Assembly: GCA_038750655.1 (NCBI GenBank) | Contig: JBCDGZ010000092.1 | Span: 1-33,011 of the forward strand | Origin: JBCDGZ01 sp038750655 | Lineage (GTDB): Bacteria; Bacteroidota; Bacteroidia; Chitinophagales; Saprospiraceae | Direction of reading: 5' to 3' | Length of the DNA: 33,011 nt | In this document: positions 30,566-33,011 of the stretch, in pieces | Layout: the number at the start of each line of letters is the position of its first letter | Position numbering within the stretch: position 1 is the first letter of the stretch | Translations under genes and position numbers: made by a program | The notes under the pieces: generated by a model | Database searches by the model: none | What the model was told of the DNA's origin: nothing | The model's input: the letters and a program-made list of their open reading frames with translations, nothing else

Positions 30566-32081
30566 GGAAAATAGCAATAACAAGGTCATATTGTTCAACC
30601 CCCGTTCGGCCAATTCTAAGCACCGAATTCCCAATAGTATTTTGCAAGTCGGGGCTTCCATTCATGGTCGTTATGACTATGTTTTTGTCGATGGTAATAT
30701 GGAAGATGACCCCTGGGTCACCATTGAGCACTATCTTAAAACCGGAGAATTTAAGTACTTTGGAACAACAGCGATGCCTGGCCCGCAATTGCAGCAAGCC
30801 GTTCCGATTGCCCAAAAAGCAAAGCAGCTATTTCCTGAACTAGTCAATATTTGGGGGGGATATTTTCCGGCCAATCAATACAAGGTTACCATCCGAGCAC
30901 CCTATATTGATTTTGTCATCAATGGCCCCGGCGATAAGGCTTTTCCCGCCCTACTTGATGCGTTGGAACTAGATATGCCCTACGAATTCATTCCCAACCT
31001 CATCTACCAAACTGCCGATGGAGACATCATCAAGACCAATAAAGAACAGCTGATAGATCAAGATGCCCTACCCCCTCTGCCTTATGATTACCTGAATAAA
31101 TTTTATCCTGTAAAAAACTATCTGGCCAAAACCTTCTTAGGGAAACGCACCCTGGCCTATCACTCCAGCGTAGGCTGCCCCTTCAAGTGCTCCTTTTGTG
31201 CAGTCGTCCCCATCTATGAGGCCCGCTGGCGAGGCAAGAATGCCCAGAATATCTTTGAGGATGTGATGAAAATAAAGGAGGAGTACGGTGCAGATTCGGT
31301 AGAATTCCACGACAATAACTTTTTTGTTTCTGAAAAACGGGTGGTCAAATTCTCTAAGCTGATGATGGGTCAAGGGATGAGCTGGTGGGGCGAAGGCCGC
31401 ATCGATACCATCGATCGCTACAGCGATGAAAGCCTGGCACTGATGCGCAAAGCAGGCTGCCAAATGATATTCTTTGGTGCAGAAAGTGGAAATGATGAAA
31501 TTCTCAAACAGATGGATAAAGGAGGGAAACAAACCGCTGAGCAAATCAAGACCTTCGCCGCACGGATGAAGCGTTTTGACATCGTCCCTGAATATTCTTT
31601 CGTACTCGGTATGCCAGCCTCCACGCCAGAAAAAGTCATGGCCCAGATTAATGCCGACATCGAGTTCATCAAATCCATTAAGGCCATCAACCCCGATACG
31701 GAAATTATCATCTATGTTTACAGCCCCGTGCCGACCGAAGGCTCGGAGCTATACCGCCGCATTACCGAGGCGGGGTTCAGCTTTCCGGAAAAACTAGAAG
31801 ACTGGATAACCCCGCAGTGGGCTAAGTTTGACCTGCGCAAAAACCCGCTAACGCCCTGGCTGACCGCCGAGATGGTGGACAAAATCAAGAACTTCGAAAC
31901 AGTCCTCCACGCCTACCATCCCACGGCCTCCGACTTCAAACTGACGCGCTTCCAACGCTGGTCCATGCGCCAGCTCTCCAGCCTGCGCTACCGCAACAGC
32001 TGGTACCGCTACCCTTACGAACTCAAAGCTCTACAAAAGTTCTGGCTGCGCTATCGTCAACCCGAAATCGAAGGTTTCTAA
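30564..32081 (+). CDS. B12-binding-type radical SAM protein, module 3
   Basis: A 505-aa radical SAM enzyme, more diverged than modules 1 and 2. The N-terminal domain (about 5-140) has VILFNPRSANSKHRIPNSILQVG, YFGTTAMPGPQLQQAVPIA and LVNIWGGYFPANQY, a B12-binding-type Rossmann fold without DxHxxG. The 4Fe-4S motif is Cys205-x3-Cys209-x2-Cys212 (VGCPFKCSFC). The barrel continues with EFHDNNFFVSEKRVVKFSKLM, IFFGAESGNDEILKQMDKGG and YSFVLGMPASTPEK. The C-terminal about 100 residues (KNPLTPWLTAEMVDKIKNF...) are helical and basic. The start codon lies in a strong inverted repeat, so translation may be controlled. A HemK-like methyltransferase gene begins 1 nt after the stop. Substrate unknown. Confidence 0.92.
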   Translation: MENSNNKVILFNPRSANSKHRIPNSILQVGASIHGRYDYVFVDGNMEDDPWVTIEHYLKTGEFKYFGTTAMPGPQLQQAVPIAQKAKQLFPELVNIWGGYFPANQYKVTIRAPYIDFVINGPGDKAFPALLDALELDMPYEFIPNLIYQTADGDIIKTNKEQLIDQDALPPLPYDYLNKFYPVKNYLAKTFLGKRTLAYHSSVGCPFKCSFCAVVPIYEARWRGKNAQNIFEDVMKIKEEYGADSVEFHDNNFFVSEKRVVKFSKLMMGQGMSWWGEGRIDTIDRYSDESLALMRKAGCQMIFFGAESGNDEILKQMDKGGKQTAEQIKTFAARMKRFDIVPEYSFVLGMPASTPEKVMAQINADIEFIKSIKAINPDTEIIIYVYSPVPTEGSELYRRITEAGFSFPEKLEDWITPQWAKFDLRKNPLTPWLTAEMVDKIKNFETVLHAYHPTASDFKLTRFQRWSMRQLSSLRYRNSWYRYPYELKALQKFWLRYRQPEIEGF

Positions 32082-32082
32082 A

Positions 32083-32760
32083 ATGCTGCAGCTCCTCCGC
32101 CGTGGCTTCCGCAGCCTCATACAGCCCTTGCTCTGGATAGGCTATCGCCGCTACCTAAGCAAATCTCGCTGGTACCACCACGATGGCCTGCACATCAATG
32201 TCCTACCCAGTGTCTTTCACCCCGGCATCTTTTTCAGCACCAAAATTATGATGCGCCACATCAAGGCCCTACCCATCGCAGGCAAAAGGGTCTTAGAGTT
32301 AGGCGCGGGAAGTGGTATGGTGGCCTTGGCGGCTCGCCGAGCCAGTGCCCTAGTCACCGCCAGCGACATCAACCCCGAGGCCCTGCAAGCCATCGAAGCC
32401 AGCGCCCAACGCAATGGGCTAGACGTCAGGCTCCTCCACTCCGACCTCTTCGATAAGATCGCTCCACAGCCTTTCGACTACATCCTCATCAATCCTCCCT
32501 ACTTCCCCAAAGACCCCAGCAGTGATCAGGAATACGCCTTCTACTGCGGCAGCGACTTCGGCTACTTCCACCGCCTTTTTGGCCAACTAGGCCATTACCT
32601 CAGCCCTGCGGGCTGCGCCTTGATGATTTTGAGTGATGATTGTGAAGTAGAGCGGATACAGAGGATGGCGCGGGAGAGCGGGTTGGAGATGGAGTTGGTG
32701 TATCGGGAGTGGGTTTGGGGGGAGGTGAATTTTATTTTTAGGATTCCTTCTCCTAGCTAG
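32083..32760 (+). CDS. Class I SAM methyltransferase (small/HemK-like, NPPY motif), module 3
   Basis: A 225-aa methyltransferase. Motif I is RVLELGAGSGMVALAAR (about 69-85), followed by VTASDINPEALQAIE and the catalytic-type FDYILINPPYFPKDP (NPPY). NPPY is typical of enzymes that methylate amide or ring nitrogens (HemK/PrmC, small-domain MTases), and so differs from the MTases of modules 1 and 2. The N-terminal 45 residues are basic and aromatic (LLRRGFRSLIQPLLWIGYRRYLSK), possibly membrane-associated. It starts 1 nt after the radical SAM 3 stop codon, so it is co-translated. The module ends here, before a PIN-domain remnant on the other strand. Confidence 0.87.
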   Translation: MLQLLRRGFRSLIQPLLWIGYRRYLSKSRWYHHDGLHINVLPSVFHPGIFFSTKIMMRHIKALPIAGKRVLELGAGSGMVALAARRASALVTASDINPEALQAIEASAQRNGLDVRLLHSDLFDKIAPQPFDYILINPPYFPKDPSSDQEYAFYCGSDFGYFHRLFGQLGHYLSPAGCALMILSDDCEVERIQRMARESGLEMELVYREWVWGEVNFIFRIPSPS

Positions 32761-32763
32761 TGT

Positions 32764-32982
32764 CTATTCCTCGTAAAAAGCATCAAATCCTTTTTTCAAC
32801 AAACCGTATTTCAATTCTTTATCTCTAGTCCAAATTTTACATTCTAGTTCAAGAGATAGCGCAATGAAAGGCGTATCTTTTTCATCAATATCCTTACACA
32901 AACGGTAGGCAGCTATAAAGTTCACAGTAGAAATATCTGCCTCATTGACAAATATTATCTTATTTAAAATTTTTAATAAACA
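32764..32982 (-). pseudogene. C-terminal half of a PIN-domain (VapC-like) protein
   Basis: On the minus strand a frame ending in TAG at 32764-32766 encodes about 72 residues that match the C-terminal half of a PIN-domain nuclease: AAYRLCKDIDEKDTPFIALSLELE, then IWTRDKELKYGLLKKGFDAF. The DEKDTPF and WTRDKEL parts hold the last two acidic metal ligands. The N-terminal half with the first Asp and Glu is absent: the frame meets a stop just before 32982, no ATG exists in frame, and the DNA becomes extremely AT-rich. It is probably a truncated remnant. A frameshift, assembly end or recent deletion cannot be excluded because the window ends 29 bp later. No antitoxin gene is seen. Confidence 0.65.
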
Positions 32983-33011
32983 TTATTTTATTTCATTTAA
33001 AAAATTTTAAT

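Overview
The window looks like a Bacteroidota chromosome, most likely of the Saprospiraceae/Lewinella type. The evidence is a protein with a type IX secretion C-terminal sorting domain, several lipoproteins with a Cys lipobox, small outer-membrane barrels ending in Phe, TAnnTTTG-like -7 boxes instead of E. coli -10 boxes, and an absence of clear Shine-Dalgarno sequences. The genus is an inference; no rRNA or tRNA gene is visible.

Region 1 (1-4402, all minus strand) holds a sedolisin-type serine-carboxyl peptidase followed by two cysteine-rich repeat proteins. The first (610 aa) contains 78 cysteines, and in its last two arrays a Cys recurs exactly every six residues (consensus [ILV]-C-P-x-T-Q). 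The second runs off the left edge and carries a 64-residue tandem unit. I recognise no family for these two proteins, and they are the strongest novelty candidate in the window.

Region 2 (4690-9177) contains a CBM9-like lipoprotein and a PepSY-like lipoprotein that share a bidirectional terminator. It also contains an ECF sigma factor, a membrane protein joining a transmembrane anchor to an outer-membrane barrel, and a protein with a T9SS sorting domain. A matching GGCAACC / ACCTATT promoter pair precedes both the sigma gene and the PepSY-like gene, which suggests a small self-controlled sigma regulon.

Region 3 (9184-32760) is a dense cell-surface glycan or glycolipid type cluster. It contains a PLP decarboxylase coupled to an O-antigen ligase-like polymerase/ligase, a second ligase with TPRs facing it, a nucleotidyltransferase, an FkbM methyltransferase, a metallophosphoesterase lipoprotein, a CotH/beta-helix lipoprotein, a GT39-like transferase, a GNAT-like protein, two GT4 glycosyltransferases and a sulfotransferase. 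Its distinctive feature is three separate modules in which a B12-binding-type radical SAM gene is followed at once by a class I SAM methyltransferase gene (gaps of 2 nt and 1 nt, and one overlap). Products and substrates are unknown; synthesis and decoration (methylation, sulfation) of a surface polymer is the reasonable inference. The third radical SAM gene has an unusual leader with mutually exclusive hairpins, one of which would bury the start codon.

The right end (32764-32982, minus) holds the C-terminal half of a PIN-domain (VapC-like) protein in AT-rich DNA, apparently a remnant. Convergent genes in the cluster overlap at their 3' ends, except for one 459-bp convergent gap (17153-17611) that contains only small inverted repeats.
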